A stretch of 64,000 nucleotides of DNA from Anniella stebbinsi (lineage: Eukaryota > Chordata > Lepidosauria > Squamata > Anniellidae), in assembly GCA_029215795.1 (NCBI GenBank), contig JARDYH010000002.1, positions 59,497,001 through 59,561,000 of the forward strand, in the 5' to 3' direction. Position 1 is the first letter of the stretch; each line of letters begins with the position of its first letter. The notes beneath the pieces are model-generated. The model ran no database searches. It worked only from the letters and a program-made list of their open reading frames with translations, and was not told the DNA's origin. Shown one piece after another: positions 35,401-47,269 of this stretch. The translations under genes were made by a program, and so were the position numbers.

Positions 35401-37104
35401 CCCACCTCTTCCCCAGCCTTTCCTAGAATGCTGAAAGTCTGGATTATTTTCCCTAAGTGCATTTAATGCACCCCAAGTCTCCATGTAATTTTAAATGAAC
35501 TGGGGACTTGAATGGATTGCATTAGGTCCTGGCAAGGAAAAGTGATCTATCCCAGCAGCCAGCTCCAAGCCTCAATATAAAACCCAAATCTTGCATCCCA
35601 GGTTTGAAAGCGTTTTTTTAAAATCGTACAATGCCTGAATCTCTGCAGAGACAGGATTGTACTCCCTCAACGCCTCCAAAGAGACAGGGTCGTTCCATTT
35701 TTGCTCAGCAGAAAGGCAGTCTGGTTGAAGTACTCATCTGCCAGGACCTGACTAGAGGGAGAAAGAGAAGGGGAGGGGTGGGGTGGAGTGGAGTGAAGTG
35801 AAGCAAAAGAGCAAAGGAGCAAAATAGCTGCTATTCAGGTGAAAGGGATCATAAGCTTGTCATGCTTCTGCTTCAGAGGTAAAAAAATGTGGAGGCAAAC
35901 CGGAGTGGCAGGGGGAATTAGGTGTGATGGAGGTCTAAGTGTGGGGAGGATGTGGATGGAGAGTGTTGCACCTACTGTAGATTAAAATGAAGTGGGGAAT
36001 ATATTGCTGCCATATATGTTTTTAAAGTAATGTCCTATATGGAGGAAAACTATCTGTATCTTTTTGAACAGAAAGCTGAATCGTGTTTCCACTTTTATTC
36101 CAGAAAAAAAAAACCGGCTGTGCTCCAGCTATCAAACATCTGGGAGAAAAGTTCTATACAATTGTTGTAAAAAGAAAAAAAAATGCAAAATTTCCTGACA
36201 GAAAAAAAAAATTGGTTTCAGGTAGTGGCAACGTTTGCAAACTATCTTTGTTCATTCATTTTAGTTTTATCCCCTTTTAAAACTAGTGTGTTATATTCCC
36301 ACATAATTAAGCAGCTAAAACATGGGATTGTGGGATAAATATCATGAATACAGTGGAATATATCTGGGTCTTTCAGAGGGAGGAGGCTGCCTTCACAGCG
36401 CCGAGTTGGTGCTGCTCCACCGCCAAACCCCACAGTATTGCTGCTGCAGTGGAGGCAGCACAGACTTTCTGGCAGCCATTAGGCTCACTGGGCCTGCCCT
36501 CTCCTGCAGCTTCCAGCAGCCAATGGGAGGTCGCCTTCCTCCTGGGAACTCCCCTGGCACAACACTAGAGCAAAGACAGACGGCAGAAGATCTGTGTTGA
36601 CCTTGCTCGGGCAAGAAAAGTTGGGGCAAGTCCCCGACTTTTCAGCTGCGGATCTTAGGCTCTTTGCCCCAGGGTGGCTTCGAATAGGTAGCTACATCAT
36701 ATAACTGACACAGCGCAGATTCGGACTTGTTGTGCAGTTGCTTTACAATTACAACATCACCTCTATTGTCGCTGTCCTAGAACTGTATCAAGTTTTGTTC
36801 CTTATCTTCAATCACATACAGATATAAGAATGCTATATCCAATATATATAATCTATATCACACTTGATCCATAATGCTCCAAGTGCTCAACAACTCAAGA
36901 AGATAGATGACAATCAGGCCAAGGTTTGAACTTGTGCAGTGCAGATTTGTTAAACATTAAACTGTTACTTAGTGCACAGTACTATTGATTCCGCCCTCAA
37001 TGATCAGAAGCTTCCAAACTCGGAGGCTTTCGGCCATCCAATGCAGGGTAGGAGGAGCAGCAGAGGCAATCTTCACCTCCCTGTGTTCTTGCCCTGTATA
37101 TTTT
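32403..37104. other. Unassigned intron, mostly AT-rich
   Basis: One short palindromic repeat (34371-34446) is listed separately. 35270-35640 (GGGCCAAAACAGACATCGCT) and 36370-36780 (GC-rich, with AAGTTGGGGCAAGTCCCCGA) look like DNA-element relics. No host exon recognised. Confidence 0.4.
34371..34446. repeat. Short palindromic repeat, copy 2
   Basis: GAGCAATCCTATGCCTGTTT and GTATGCATAGGATTGCAGCC are inverted complements with a CTCAGAAGT middle. Confidence 0.65.
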
Positions 37105-37105
37105 G

Positions 37106-37141
<36 letters not shown>
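37105..37141. repeat. (TA)n microsatellite
   Basis: About 18 AT/TA units, self-complementary. Confidence 0.9.
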
Positions 37142-37144
<3 letters not shown>

Positions 37145-38292
37145 AGCCAATCTAGGAATGGCACTTCAGAAAGGGAGAAAGAGAGGCTGGAAGAGGATCA
37201 AGATAAATCGCATCCTGGCCTCTCCAGTTTCCTTCCCTCCTTGCCTGCCACAATGCCCCCTTTCCTTCTCTGAGGTCACTTTGCTGACCTCAGAGAGCGG
37301 CCAGCATGGTTCTTTCTGTACCTGCTGCAAGAGGGTGGGGTACATGGGGTTGGGTTGGATCTCCGACTCCCCGTTCAAAAGTTGAAGTGCTGTCTCCAGC
37401 CTCAGAGTAGGGGAATACCCAGTATCTTATGGCCTCCTCAGACAATGTCTAGGGGCCATCACTGTGTTGGGAGCTACACCAAACTGGATGTTCTGGCAGC
37501 TCCTCACTCCTTCGCGTTATCCCTACGTGAAGGAGTGAGCACAGGGTTTGTAAAGGGAGGAGCAGTAGATTGGCCGCCTCATCCACTATTAAATCATGGA
37601 GGGGGGGTCTTATTATGCACCAATCTGGCATTTATGCCCTTATCTGGCAAGTCCTCACAACGCCATATCTCCCTCTATCTGTCACTACACTGGGCACCCC
37701 TCAGATCTCCCCACTTGGCCCTGTGTCCTCCCTCCCAGGCACATAGCTCAAGCCTGGAAAAAAGCAGGCAGGCAGTGGCTGCAGCTAGCAGCCAACACCC
37801 CCCCCCCCTCCTCCCTAGGCAATGGGCCTCCCTCTCCTGCAGGTGATGGCTCTCAACAGCCACCTCACCCAGCCAGCTTATATATCCCTTCCAGGGAGAG
37901 GGAGGGGTGGAAGTTGTCCACAGCAGCTAGCTCAGTACCTGGGGGCCTGGTCATGCAGGAAGTGCCTGTCTGCAGGCAGATGTCCACAGGGAAGAGAAGT
38001 GGTGGCGGGAGTGGCAGCAAGCAAGCTGGCAGGCAGGCAGCACTCTGTCCTCCCTGGGCAATGGGCCTCCCTCCTATTTATTGAATAGTGACCGGCTGGC
38101 TTTTATACTGAATGGTTTGTTTTTATTTTGCTGTTTGTTTCAGTATTAGTTTTTCTGCTGTCTGAATGTTTTAGATTTTTTTGTTATTTACCCTGCTGTT
38201 TTAAAACATTTTTGATTTAAAAATGTTCTTTTTAATTGTTTTCCACTACAGGCATTTTACATACATTGAAAAGCTGGATGTAAATGCTCTGA
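37142..38292. other. GC-rich block, repeat-like
   Basis: GCAATGGGCCTCCCTC occurs at 37819 and 38058 and GCAGGCAGGCAG-type runs are present. Open frames up to 163 codons lack recognisable motifs and overlap on both strands. Confidence 0.4.
37503..37539. repeat. Short perfect hairpin
   Basis: CTCACTCCTTCGCG and CGTGAAGGAGTGAG form a 14-bp stem (one G-T pair on the transcribed strand) around a loop of about nine bases. In a GC-rich block of unknown origin. Confidence 0.6.
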
Positions 38293-38384
38293 CGGCTGCA
38301 ATCCTATACACAATTTCCTGGGAGAAAGTGCCACTAAATTCAGTGGAGTTTACATCTAAGTAGGAATGTATAGGAATGCACTGT
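38293..38384. repeat. Short palindromic repeat, copy 3
   Basis: GGCTGCAATCCTATACACAA and GAATGTATAGGAATGCACTG, with GGGAGAAAGTGCCACTAAAT in the middle. Confidence 0.65.
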
Positions 38385-39890
38385 AAATAAATATTAATGA
38401 TATGGGTTTTCTGGAATGTTTTCTAGTGCCTTAAATTAATTGGAATTTGATCTTACATGTTTTACCTGTATTCAGTAAACCAAACTAAAAATCAACACTG
38501 TTAATTTTATGTGCTATATTAATATCTCAAAAGTTTTTCAATAGCCTAAAATATTTGAATAGGTTTTTTAAAAAATGTAGTGTATTTTAAATGTTTGTAT
38601 TCAAACAAATTCAAAGCTTTACTTAGAAATCATTTGTATGCAATACCTGTAAATATTTTAAGATAAGATAACACATCTTTTACATTGTTTAGAATTTAAG
38701 GGGGAAAGGCACTTAAACTGGTAACATACAATTTTTCTTTTTTTCATGTTACAAGATGTCTTAAAGTTTATTTAATTTATTCTTTTTTTGTTTGCTTCTG
38801 ATGATTTTCCCTTCATGGCAGCTCTTTTCCATTACTATGTTTATAGTTATTAGTATTAAAAAAATAATAAAGTAAAATGCAGATGCATTGCGAAATACAA
38901 AAATAAAAACTGATTTTAGCCCACCCACAAAGCTGTGCATCAGATATATACCGTAACTAAATCTGGGTACAGTAATGTGGAAATGGGTAGCAGCCAATTC
39001 ATTAATTTATATAAAACTTCTTTTTATTGTTCAGCCTCGCTCTCCTTCTCTCCCTGCTGCCCCTATATTACTGATATAGGGGCAGCCTATCTACATCAGC
39101 CTGTCTTCTGCTGATGTAGATCCACTCATCAATGGTGGATATTTCTACCTGTGTAGTTTTGTGGAACATTTTTTCTGAAATACAAATCACTGGAAAATGG
39201 TGGATGTATAATTTGAAATACAATTGTGTCCTGTATATTCGTAACTATCATAATCTATGTGTGCACACGTGACATTACTGTTCCATTCAATACTTGCGCT
39301 GTTATTAACTGACAATTGTGCAGACCGCTGTTCATTTTTAAAAGGGCTGGTTCTGTCCTTCCTGCATCTTTATTCATCCATTGTGTGAACAAAATTTATT
39401 AAAGCCCTATAACTCCACATCTACATTAAGGTTTCTGCAGAAAAGCTGCCTTGGGGGTGGGTGGGAAGAGAGCAAGCGTTCCAATAGAAGCAGCTGCTTT
39501 TCTTGGGTTTATACATTCTCAGTGTATTTTTTTATATTGACCCACATGGATTACAAAGCAGCTGGCTCTCATTTTGCATTCAGCATCACACCTCTATGCA
39601 CAGCGATTGCCATATATGCCCACCACAAGAAACCTGCAGTCTAGATTGGATCAGAATATGCACCATGTAGAGAGAGCACAAAATGAGGAGGGAAGATGAT
39701 TTAGACAAAGTGTTGCTCCAGTGGAATCCAGAAGTACTTTCCGCCCCCCTGCTTTCCCTATTTTGTATTGACTGTGATTTTCTTACAAGAAGTGTAATGG
39801 GCTGATTGACAAGATGTGCAAAAACGTGTGTAGAAAAAAGTGCAACTTCCCATCCTAGAACAGCCTTGCAAATGAATCCACAAAAGTTGC

Positions 39891-39891
<1 letters not shown>

Positions 39892-39922
<31 letters not shown>

Positions 39923-40112
39923 TTATTTATTTCTTACCCGCCTCTCCCTCTGGATCGAGGCGGGGAAACAACATTAAATACAAATAATGTATAATACATA
40001 AAACTGATTAAAAACATATAAAACTATTACATTATTAAAATAACATTAAAACTCTTAAAATTCAACTAGATCAGCCTGCCGGAAGAGATCAGTCTTTATG
40101 GCTGTCTTTATG
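39892..40112 (-). mobile_element. L2 3' end fragment (copy D)
   Basis: Minus-strand element with an (AAT)n plus AAAT tail at 39892-39930, the GAGGCGGG hairpin at about 39938-39966, the A-rich 3' UTR and the last 17 codons of ORF2 (KTAIKTDLFRQADLVEF plus stop). It is 5'-truncated there. A short direct repeat of TATGGCTGTCTT/TATGGCTAGCC lies at the truncation point. Confidence 0.85.
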
Positions 40113-40917
40113 GCTAGCCATGGGTGCTACAATAGTGGGAGCAAGGGGGCAATGCCCTGAAAATATTTTTGAGTGCCCCAAATCTCAGCCAGCTTCCATG
40201 TGTGTGGATGTTCTTCTGAAGTTTTGGAGAGGAAGGTGAGGATGGGATGGGGAGTCAGCAGACTACCCAGAGGCCAGGTAAGCTGTTCAAGGAGTAGCAG
40301 CAGGTGGGTGAGGATTCAGAGGAAAAGGAGGAGCCTCTTTGTTCCCAGGACCCTTCACTTTCTATTGCACAATGTCCTCCTCTCTCTCCTTTGCATCTTG
40401 TGAACAATTTCTCAAGCCAATTCCAAATCTTGCATCCTTGTCCTCTGTTATTTTTCTGCCCCAGTATAAAATTTGGGTAACTACAAGATGTTGTGATGGC
40501 CTTGACTTTGATAGCTTTTTAAAAAGGATTAGACACATTTAAGACATTAGCCACAATAATGGAACCTCCATTTTCAAAAGCAGTGTACCTCTGTACCAGT
40601 TACTAGGGCACAAACACAACAGAAGGACTGTTGCCTTGATGCCTTGCATCCTGACTTCCCAAAAGCATCTAGTTCCTGAAAAAAATCTTTATAAACTTTT
40701 GTATGCTTTTTCTCCAGGAATCCTCCTACAAGAAGACAAACATGATTCATAGTCTGCCTGCTCACATATACCTATGCACATTATTTGACTGCATATATTA
40801 TTTGTTCCTCAGTGATGGCCTGCAAGAGGGAAAGAAATAGGATGCCGTTACAGGGGAAGGAGAGATAGATATCTAACACCTATCTTACCTTCCAGTCGCC
40901 CTGCTACCCCGGGGATC

Positions 40918-42333
40918 TTGGAGAACGAACCAGGCCACCCACAAAACCTCTCTTTGCTCCTGTGTAATGCCAGGTCGGTTAAAAATAAAACAAACATCAT
41001 CCATGATCTTCTTCTAGATGAGAAGGCCGACCTGGCATGTTTCACAGAGACCTGGCTGGGAGATGACAGTGGCCCGACATGGGTCCAGGCCCTCCCAGCT
41101 GGGTACTGTGTCAGTGAGCAGGTGAGGGAAAGTGGGCGGGGGGGCGGAGTAGCTGTGGTTTACAAGGATAATCTTAACCTGACCAGACTTCCTGTCCGTG
41201 AATTGAATCACATCGAGTGTGTGTACCTGAGTCTGAAGATCAGGGATAGACTAGGGATTCTGTTAGTGTACCGGCCACCCCGCTGCCTATCAGACTCCCT
41301 GGCCGAGCTCACGGAACTGGTCTCGGAGCTGGTGTTGGATTCGCCCAGGCTTTTGGTCCTGGGTGACTTCAACATCCCATTCGGGACCAGTTTGTCAGGT
41401 GCAGCTCGGGAGTTCATGGCATCCATGACAAACATGGGCCTATCCCAATTAGTCTCTGGACCTACACATTCAGCAGGTCACACTCTCGATGCTGTTTTCA
41501 GTTCCGAACAGACAGATCTGTGGGCGGAGGTGCTAAATACCTCCGTGTTGTCATGGACAGACCATTTTCTGGTCAGGGTTAGTATCACGGCTACCACCCG
41601 CCCCTGCAGGGGTGGCGGACCGATTAAGATGGTCCGCCCTCGAAGGCTGATGAATCCTCTTGGATTCCAGAAAGCCTTAGAGGGTTCTATGGCTGGTATC
41701 ATCGACGATCCTGTAGAAGCCCTGGTTAACAGTTGGAATCAAGATCTAACTAGGGCTATCGACACGATCGCCCCCAAACGTCCTCTCCGACCCCTCCGAC
41801 CCGCACCTAATCGGGCACCTTGGTATACTGAAGAACTCAGGGAGTTGAAGCGGGAAGGACGACGACTGGAGCGACGATGGCAGAAAACTCGACTTGTATC
41901 TGACAAGACACGACATAGAAAACATCTTCGTTCCTATGGAGTGGCAATACGTGCAGCGAAGAAAGCTTTCTTCTCTGCACGCATTGCGTCTGCGAATTCG
42001 CGTCCAGCAGAACTGTTCAGGGTGGTGAGGGGTCTAACTCAGGCACCTTCCCCCCCGAACCCGATTTTACAGCCTTCGGCAGTTCGCTGTGATGCCTTTA
42101 ATGACCATTTCACAGATAAAATCTCTCGGATAAGAGCCGACTTAGACGCCATCATTATAGCAGAAGCTGACAATGGAGTGTCCAGTAACTCCGCGAGTGG
42201 AATTACACTGGATCAGTTTCAGTTGGTGAGTACTGAGGACGTGGACAAGCTGCTTGGACAAGTGAGGACGACGACTTGCCCTCTCGATCCCTGTCGTTCT
42301 TGGCTTGTTGTCCAGGGAGGAGATGCAGTTTGA
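40918..42333 (+). pseudogene. L2 ORF2, endonuclease half
   Basis: 471 codons. The N-terminal half is an APE-type endonuclease: LLLCNARSVKNKTNIIHDLL (Asn of the active site), ADLACFTETWLGDD (catalytic Glu), LLVYRPP, LLVLGDFNIPF (Asp and Asn) and LSWTDHFLVRV (the final SDH-like motif, here TDH). It is followed by a linker rich in Arg and Lys. The frame ends at TGA (42331-42333), where copy A has AGA (Arg), so the stop is a point mutation inside one long ORF and not a natural end. The RT half continues downstream in a different frame. This half nicks target DNA for target-primed reverse transcription. Confidence 0.87.
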
Positions 42334-42386
42334 TCACATCTACAATGTATTATTAATGCATCTCTCAGGGAGGGGAGTTTTCCAAC

Positions 42387-43784
42387 ATGTTTAAAAGAGG
42401 CGGTAGTACGGCCGCTTCTAAAAAGCCCTCCCTGGACCCTCTGGACCTTAATAACTACAGGCCAGTATCAAATCTTCCGTTTTTGGGCAAGGTGATCGAG
42501 AGGGCAGTTGCCTCCCAACTCCAAGCAGTTTTGGATGATACAGATTTTCTAGACCCATTTCAAACCGGCTTCAGGGCAGGATACGGAGTTGAGACTGCTA
42601 TGGTCGCCTTAGTGGATGATCTACGCCTGAGTATTGACAGGGGGAGTGTGTCCCTGTTGGTACTCCTGGACCTCTCAGCGGCTTTCGATACCATCGACCA
42701 TGGTATTCTTCTGGAACGCCTGAGGGGATTGGGAATCGGGGGCACTGTGCTTCAGTGTTTCCGGTCCTATCTCTCTGGCAGGTTCCAGATGGTAATGCTT
42801 GGGGATAGCTGCTCTTCAAAGAAGGAGCTGCTATGTGGTGTACCACAAGGTGCCATCCTTTCTCCAATGCTGTTTAACATTTGTATGAAACCGCTGGGAG
42901 AGAGCATCCGGAGGCATGGGGCGGGGTGCTATCAGTACGCTGATGACACCCAAATATATTTCTCTGTGCCTTCGACAACATCGCCAGCTAAGGATAGTGT
43001 GTCTCCTCTGAATGAATGTTTGGAGGCGGTAATGGGCTGGATGAGGAAAAACAAACTGAAGCTGAATCCAGACAAGACGGAGGTGCTTGCTGTCAAAGGC
43101 CACAACCTGGGTTTGGAGGTGTGTCAACCAGTTCTGGATGGGGTTACACCACCCCTGAAAGACTGTGTTCGCAGCTTGGGGGTACTCCTGGATCCGTCGC
43201 TCCAAATGACAGCCCAGATAGATGCGACGGCCAGGAGTGCCTACTATCAGCTTCGGCTGATACGCCAGCTGCGCCCCTTCCTAGAGTTGGAAGACCTAAA
43301 GATGGTAGTGCACTCACTGGTAACTTCGAGGCTCGACTTCTGCAATGCGCTGTACATAGGGCTACCTTTGTGCCTAGTCCGGAAACTTCAATTAGTTCAA
43401 AATATGGCAGCCAGGTTGGTCACCGGTACACCTAGGGGTGACCACATAACACCAATCTTAAAATCACTCCACTGGCTGCCCATTAGTTTCCGGGCGACGT
43501 ATAAAGTGTTGGTTATTACCTTTAAAGCCCTACATGGTTTGGGTCCAGGTTACCTGCGGGATCGCCTTCTCCCGTATAATCCGCCCCGCACACTCAGGTC
43601 CTCTGGGAAGAATTTACTCCAGTCAGCCAGAACTAGGCTGACGAGTGTTACCCAGAGGACCTTCTCTTCTGCCGCTCCCAGGCTGTGGAATGGCCTGCCG
43701 GAGGAGATTCGACAAATTAGCAGTCTTCTGGAATTTAAGAAAGCCGTGAAGACTGTTCTCTTCCGGCAGGCCTATCCAGTTTAA
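42387..43784 (+). pseudogene. L2 ORF2, reverse transcriptase half
   Basis: 465 codons in the frame opened by a one-base loss in an A-run at 42420-42424 (five A here, six in copy A). From about codon 13 on it follows copy A: NNYRPVSNLPFLGKVIERAV, LDLSAAFDTIDH, LCGVPQGAILSPMLFN, YQYADDTQIYF and MRKNKLKLNPDKTEVL, ending in APRLWNGLPEEIRQI and FRQAYPV plus stop. All catalytic RT residues are kept. The first 12 codons are a frameshifted read of sequence that codes for LKEAVVRPLL in copy A, so the ATG at 42387 is not a real start. With the upstream nonsense change, the copy cannot make the complete protein. Confidence 0.88.
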
Positions 43785-43956
43785 TTTTAAGATGTTTTTA
43801 ATAATGTATTTGTTTTTATCTGTTTTAACGGTTTATCTATTTTATTGTTTTATATTTATATTTGGTGTTGTTCCCCGCCTCGATCTAGATGGAGAGGCGG
43901 GTTAGAAATGAAATAAATAAAATAAAATAAAATAAATAAAATAAATAAAATAAATA

Positions 43957-46900
43957 GATTACACAAGCTTTCTTGCTTAGTCACATCCAAGTGATCCATT
44001 CAAAAATGTAGAAGGCTATTTATTGGGCTGAACTATAGTGTGGGCATCAGTAATATTAAAGTTGATTTGAAATGCATCTGATCCACCTCTTGCCAAGTCT
44101 GTACTGTATCCATTCATCTCACCAGCACTATCAGTGCTGACAATGTATTTTAGAGACTTTGCACAGAACACCTTTTATTGTTAAAACTGAAAGATCAAGA
44201 GTGAAATGTATAGCCTTATGTATTGGAAAGCATGCTTACACCATTCTTGAAAGGCAGAACACTCTGGGAGTCATTGGGCTGGTTCGCCTGACCACTGCAG
44301 CCCACTATGGCTTATTTAAACCATGGTGGATTGCTGTGTGTCCTGGCAGTCATTTTAAATATTCATCCTCCAGCAAGGGGTTGTCATTGTTTGTCGGTTA
44401 TCCCAACCCAGGCAGCAAGGCTTGATTGAGGGTTGAACAACCCTCAAATAACCCATGTTCTGTTTTAGGGTAATTTGAGGTTTGCGTGACATGACAGCTG
44501 AATGTGGCTTAATTTACCGGTAGGGGTTGTCACCTTGCATCAGGCATCTGTGGATGGGCACCGTTTTTGCATGGTGTCTGTGGGTGCCTGGCTTATCATG
44601 TTGTGAAAACCCAGGTAGCAGGGGTGATTTGAAGGTTAGACAACCCTCAAATAACCCTAAAATAAGCCATGGGTTACTGTTTCTGTTTAGTATCTGGTTG
44701 TATGAGAAAGATTTCAGATAGCAAAATGGCATTCGGAAAGATTTAGCCACTCCCTTCCCAGCACCACAAACCCTATCTAAATTAGACACTACTTCACAGT
44801 GACTATTAATGTGTATATGTGTGTTTTGTTTTTGATAGTTTTTAATTGGAGATCCTGGATCTCCGATGTCATGTCAAGTTTGGAAAGAATAGGCAAGGGG
44901 AATTTATAACAGTAAAAGCAAAAAAGGGAATTGATCAAAAAAAGGAAAAGGAACAGAACTAATGTGTGGTAGAACAACCTGAACCCAAACCAAATGTTCC
45001 CATCCTAAGAATCCTTAGGTGGTGAGGAGGCTTCTGCTTCTCCCACAAATTAAAACTTTGTATACCGTACTGTGCAGGATTTTAGTTTTGTATTGCTCCA
45101 CTTTTTCACAAAATTACATATCAAACCTCATATGCTGCATGTACAAATGCTTTCTAAAAGTTCATTTTTATCAGATTTAATCTGTTGAACTGTCCATCTG
45201 ATTGGTTTAAGGGCACTATTTTTTGCAAAGAATTTCCCCTTGAACTTTCCATTCTTTTGCATAGTTATTGTTTGGAGAACATCTCTTTTTGATAGGATGA
45301 AATAGAATTTTAATTGATGTCTGTTTATTTACAAAAGACCAAGCAGGACTGCAAGAATTTACCCAGAAAAAAATTAGACAGGATTGGATTTGTGCTGCTG
45401 CTGAATATATTTGAAATGCAGTTCAGAATTGATCCAATTTTTATTTAACGATGCAAAATTGTAGATGAATTTCTAAATGCTGTTTCCTTCTGATTGCGCT
45501 GGGCTGGTTTGTGAAACTCCGAGTGAAAACAAATCTGAAATTTTAGAGCAGTGGAGCAACTCTGGAAGCTCCATCACTACCTTCAGTCCAAATGTACCTT
45601 TCTTCAATGTCAAACGTGACCAAATAGAGGTACTGCAAGTTTGCTGCAGAAACCAATTGTGCATGGCCTCCCATGAACTCGCCAAGAAAACTTCCGAGTT
45701 CCCCACTGGAGCATTTTGCACTTTTAAAAAAAGTTCTTAAAAACATTAATAAGATGGCACATGAAATGCATCATGTGGTACTTTTAAAAATAAAAAGACA
45801 AACAGATGGTTTGAAGCATGGAGGTAGGGACAAAACTGACAGTTGAGCTAGCATGTGATTCAAGATAATAGCATGTCTCCATTATCACGGACATTGGTGA
45901 CCCTTTTGCAGCTAATTCATGTGGACTTCAGATATACCCTAGTTCCCAAATCCAAAGACATTATCTTTTTGTAGCCTCTGCCCTCCTATTTCCTCCTGCA
46001 CACCCTCCTCAAAGAAGTTGAAATAGTGAAGAGGGAGAGATGTATGTCCTGTGGAACAGTTTGAGAGAAGAATTTTGTCGGTCAAGCACTGACTTGAGGA
46101 AAGAAGGAAAGGTTAAGTGCTGTAGATGGGAATGGAAGAAAGGACAGCCATTATTACAGGATTTTTCTCAATTGCCATTTCTGACAATTTGTTGAGTGGC
46201 CCAAGTATTATTGACTCCTTCACCTTTATTGAAAGGACTTTTACTCAAAACTCCTTTTTCTTTTCTTTGGCATCTGCTTTATGCCACAACGTATTTTAGA
46301 ACGTTCTCACCATGCTGCTACATCAGGGCTACTTGAGCTTAATTCCTGTTCTTGGATTTCAATTCCCTTTCACCCTTCTTTCTATACAACCATCTCACAT
46401 GTTTCAAAAGAAATGAATATCCTTCATTCAATGAACATATGCCCAGGATTAAGGCATATTCACAAAATAACTTTTCCACATTTTTTCAACTTAATAAGAA
46501 GGGGTGTGCATGCAACAATGGCAATTAGATATCTTACTAAAATATTTTATAATTCAATATATTCTGCATTTGAGGAGTGGTGGATACATCCATGTTTTAT
46601 GAATGTTCAAAGAACTCTACCAAACAATATTTATAATGTTGGAGCATAAATAAGAAAGCATTTCACCTAGTTCTGTCATTTTTTAAAAAAATTGAGGCCT
46701 GAATGAAAGTTGAGGACTGAAAAGAACTAAGACGTTATCATGACTGACAGTTGAAGATTACATTTCCCAATGTGCCAAAAGTCATACCGACAGTGAAATT
46801 ATAATTCTCCCTCAGAACAGAAAAGCTACTAAGGAAATAGTTTTCTGTTCTGCAGAAGCGTTTCAATGTCACTACCACTGGAGTCTTTTTGCTGTTCATG

Positions 46901-47190
46901 ACTCCTAAGCTGAGTACAAGTGGCCAATGGGATCATGGTTGTGGGCACAATTACTTGGCAGAGATGTGAGGAAAATAGAAATAAAAATATAGAAGAAAAT
47001 AGAAATAAATCTAATGCAAGCATTTGAATCAAAATTGAAAATACAAATAGCATAGTAAAAAAATTATCTTTTAATATCAGATATTGAAGTAAATCTGGTC
47101 TTGAGAGAATTCAATATGTTACCTAATATGTAATATTACAAATATGTATTTCACATACCTGAACATGGATTTGTGCTCTCTTTCATTCAG
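43957..47190. other. Unassigned intron before the CAMK4 exon
   Basis: 44277-44700 has GGGCTGGTTCGCC, two CAACCCTCAAATAACCC blocks and GACATGACAGCTGAATGTGG, belonging to the AAGCC/ATGACAT repeat family. The rest is unassigned. The 122-codon frame at 46281 has no support. Confidence 0.45.
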
Positions 47191-47269
47191 GGGTGCTACA
47201 TCTGTTGTCTACAGATGCAGGCAGAAGGGAACACAAAAGCCATTTGCTGTCAAAATCTTGAAGAAAACG
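47191..47269 (+). CDS. CAMK4: CAMK4 exon 2 (kinase N-lobe)
   Basis: This 79-base exon encodes GATSVVYRCRQKGTQKPFAV followed by KILKKT, preceded by a split arginine codon. It matches the CaMKIV N-lobe, where the human protein reads GATSIVYRCKQKGTQKPYAL. The glycine-rich loop continues from the previous exon, and the lysine in AVKIL is the ATP-binding lysine of the kinase fold. A pyrimidine-rich tract ending in CAG precedes it and a perfect GTAAGT donor follows. It enters in phase 2 (last base of the Arg codon) and leaves in phase 0 after a Thr codon. CaMKIV is a nuclear and cytoplasmic Ser/Thr kinase activated by Ca2+/calmodulin and CaMKK; it phosphorylates CREB. The differences from human are conservative (Ile/Val, Lys/Arg, Tyr/Phe, Leu/Val, Val/Ile), as expected for a living orthologue. 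A retrocopy is unlikely because splice sites and introns flank it. Neighbouring exons are outside the window. Confidence 0.93.

Larger units (their letters stand above)
40840..43956 (+). mobile_element. L2-clade LINE, near full length (copy B)
   Basis: Plus-strand element with endonuclease and RT halves, a short 3' UTR, the hairpin CCCGCCTC...GAGGCGGG at 43874-43902 and an (AAATAAAAT)-type tail at about 43910-43956. The left limit is uncertain; I place it near the beginning of the GC-richer sequence before 40918. Copy A is closely similar over the RT region. Two inactivating changes relative to copy A are visible (see the two ORF entries). Confidence 0.88.
1..47190 (+). other. CAMK4: CAMK4 intron 1 (partial)
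   Basis: Inferred from the position of exon 2 and its phase. I saw no sequence resembling the CAMK4 first coding exon (acidic stretch ending in a glycine-rich loop start, normally in a CpG island) upstream, so exon 1 is expected outside the window. The interval is AT-rich and filled with transposon copies in both orientations; those recognised are listed separately. No other host exon was recognised in it. Confidence 0.7.

Noticed and set aside
37355..38084. Overlapping frames of 163 and 162 codons
   Set aside because: GC-rich low-complexity sequence open in several frames on both strands; no motif.
46281..46649. 122-codon plus-strand frame near the CAMK4 exon
   Set aside because: No recognised motif, no splice signals, composition like the surrounding AT-rich intron.
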